Shown here in pieces: positions 63,785 through 64,000 of a DNA stretch of 64,000 nt. Under the pieces are notes generated by a model. That model was not told where the DNA came from. It was given only the letters and a program-made list of their open reading frames with translations, and did no database searches. The stretch is taken from contig JAUIFJ010000010.1 in assembly GCA_030429345.1 (NCBI GenBank), positions 62,001 through 126,000 of the forward strand, read 5' to 3'. Every line of letters begins with the position of its first letter. Within the stretch, counting starts at the first letter, position 1. The DNA is from a bacterium. Lineage in GTDB: Bacteria; CAIWAD01. The translations under genes and the position numbers were made by a program.

Positions 63785-64000
63785 TGCAACGACTGGATCT
63801 CGGCGCCCTGCGTCGCGTGGCACGCGAAGCGGATGCCTACCCCCTGCTGAGTACCCGTGAAGGCGCGCAGAGTTGCCGGCTGCCCCAGGGGCAGCTCCTT
63901 CACAGCGCCTACGACCCCTGGAGCGAGGCCCGTCGGCAGGTCCGCGAGGCCGGCGTGGGCCCCTCCTCCCGTCCCCTGCTGCTGGGAGCCGGGCTGGGCT
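63784..64000 (+). CDS. MptE-like (DUF115) protein, N-terminal part
   Basis: The gene runs off the right edge after 72 codons. The visible part (LLHSAYDPWSEARRQVREAG, then PLLLGAGLG) matches the beginning of the MptE-like/DUF115 Rossmann domain of motility-accessory-factor-type glycosyltransferases, in the same pattern as the small protein at 54906. Such proteins often glycosylate flagellin or make surface glycans. ATG 63784 shares one base with the upstream stop. Confidence 0.65.
   Translation, partial: MQRLDLGALRRVAREADAYPLLSTREGAQSCRLPQGQLLHSAYDPWSEARRQVREAGVGPSSRPLLLGAGLG

Overview
The window reads as chromosomal DNA from an uncultured, high-GC, Gram-negative bacterium. An outer membrane with LPS is implied by lpxB, an lpxJ-like acyltransferase, lpxK and lptF/lptG. 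Three secreted proteins, plus one decayed remnant, end in a type-IX-secretion-like C-terminal sorting domain (NPFN motif, LASGVYF, terminal basic/LLLK tail). Together these suggest a member of the FCB-type superphyla (Eisenbacteria, Krumholzibacteriota, Fibrobacterota or a relative); this placement is inference only. Genes are tightly packed, with many 1-4 nt stop/start overlaps, and several families of dispersed palindromic repeats lie between operons.

Layout. 1-16 kb is housekeeping: a partial M16C peptidase, a low-molecular-weight phosphatase, a soluble sensor kinase, mutS2-dnaG, a secreted beta-propeller protein, an egtB-egtD ergothioneine pair, lptF-lptG, a Bax-inhibitor-like membrane protein and a short-chain dehydrogenase. 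16-33 kb is a large chemosensory region. The plus-strand half runs HDOD protein, cheA1, globin-coupled MCP, cheW, PAS-MCP, cheR, second HDOD protein, cheB. Facing it on the minus strand is cheY-like, hybrid kinase, response regulator, cheA2, cheD-receiver fusion. The halves meet in a repeat-rich 430 bp gap. No flagellar or pilus genes are seen, so the output is unknown. CheA1 is unusual: it has two HPt domains and four tandem repeats resembling the c-di-GMP-binding MshEN motif.

33-44 kb carries a VOC/lipoprotein/inositol-phosphatase operon, a self-contained small transcription unit (consensus promoter, 20-codon ORF, strong terminator), a coiled-coil zinc-ribbon gene, the RNase P RNA, recJ, and a fatty-acid/butyrate-type block (two acyl-CoA dehydrogenases, thiolase, 3-hydroxybutyryl-CoA dehydrogenase, a metallo-beta-lactamase-fold hydrolase). 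44-49 kb is nusB-ggt-lpxB-lpxJ-like-lpxK.

49-54.5 kb is an islet of visibly lower GC carrying two paralogous secreted beta-helix proteins. Their DNA is nearly identical at both ends and divergent in the middle. The islet is flanked by a direct repeat of the last ~127 bp of lpxK. 54.9-64 kb is a surface-glycan operon, cut by the window edge: MptE-like proteins, three glycosyltransferases (one with three modules), and two apparent pseudoenzymes, a NeuB-like and a DegT-like protein that have lost their catalytic residues. A second-level signal runs through the whole window: short GT-N2/3-AC words (GTATAC, GTGAGAC, GTATCAC, GTGACAC and complements) look over-represented and appear to override codon preference.
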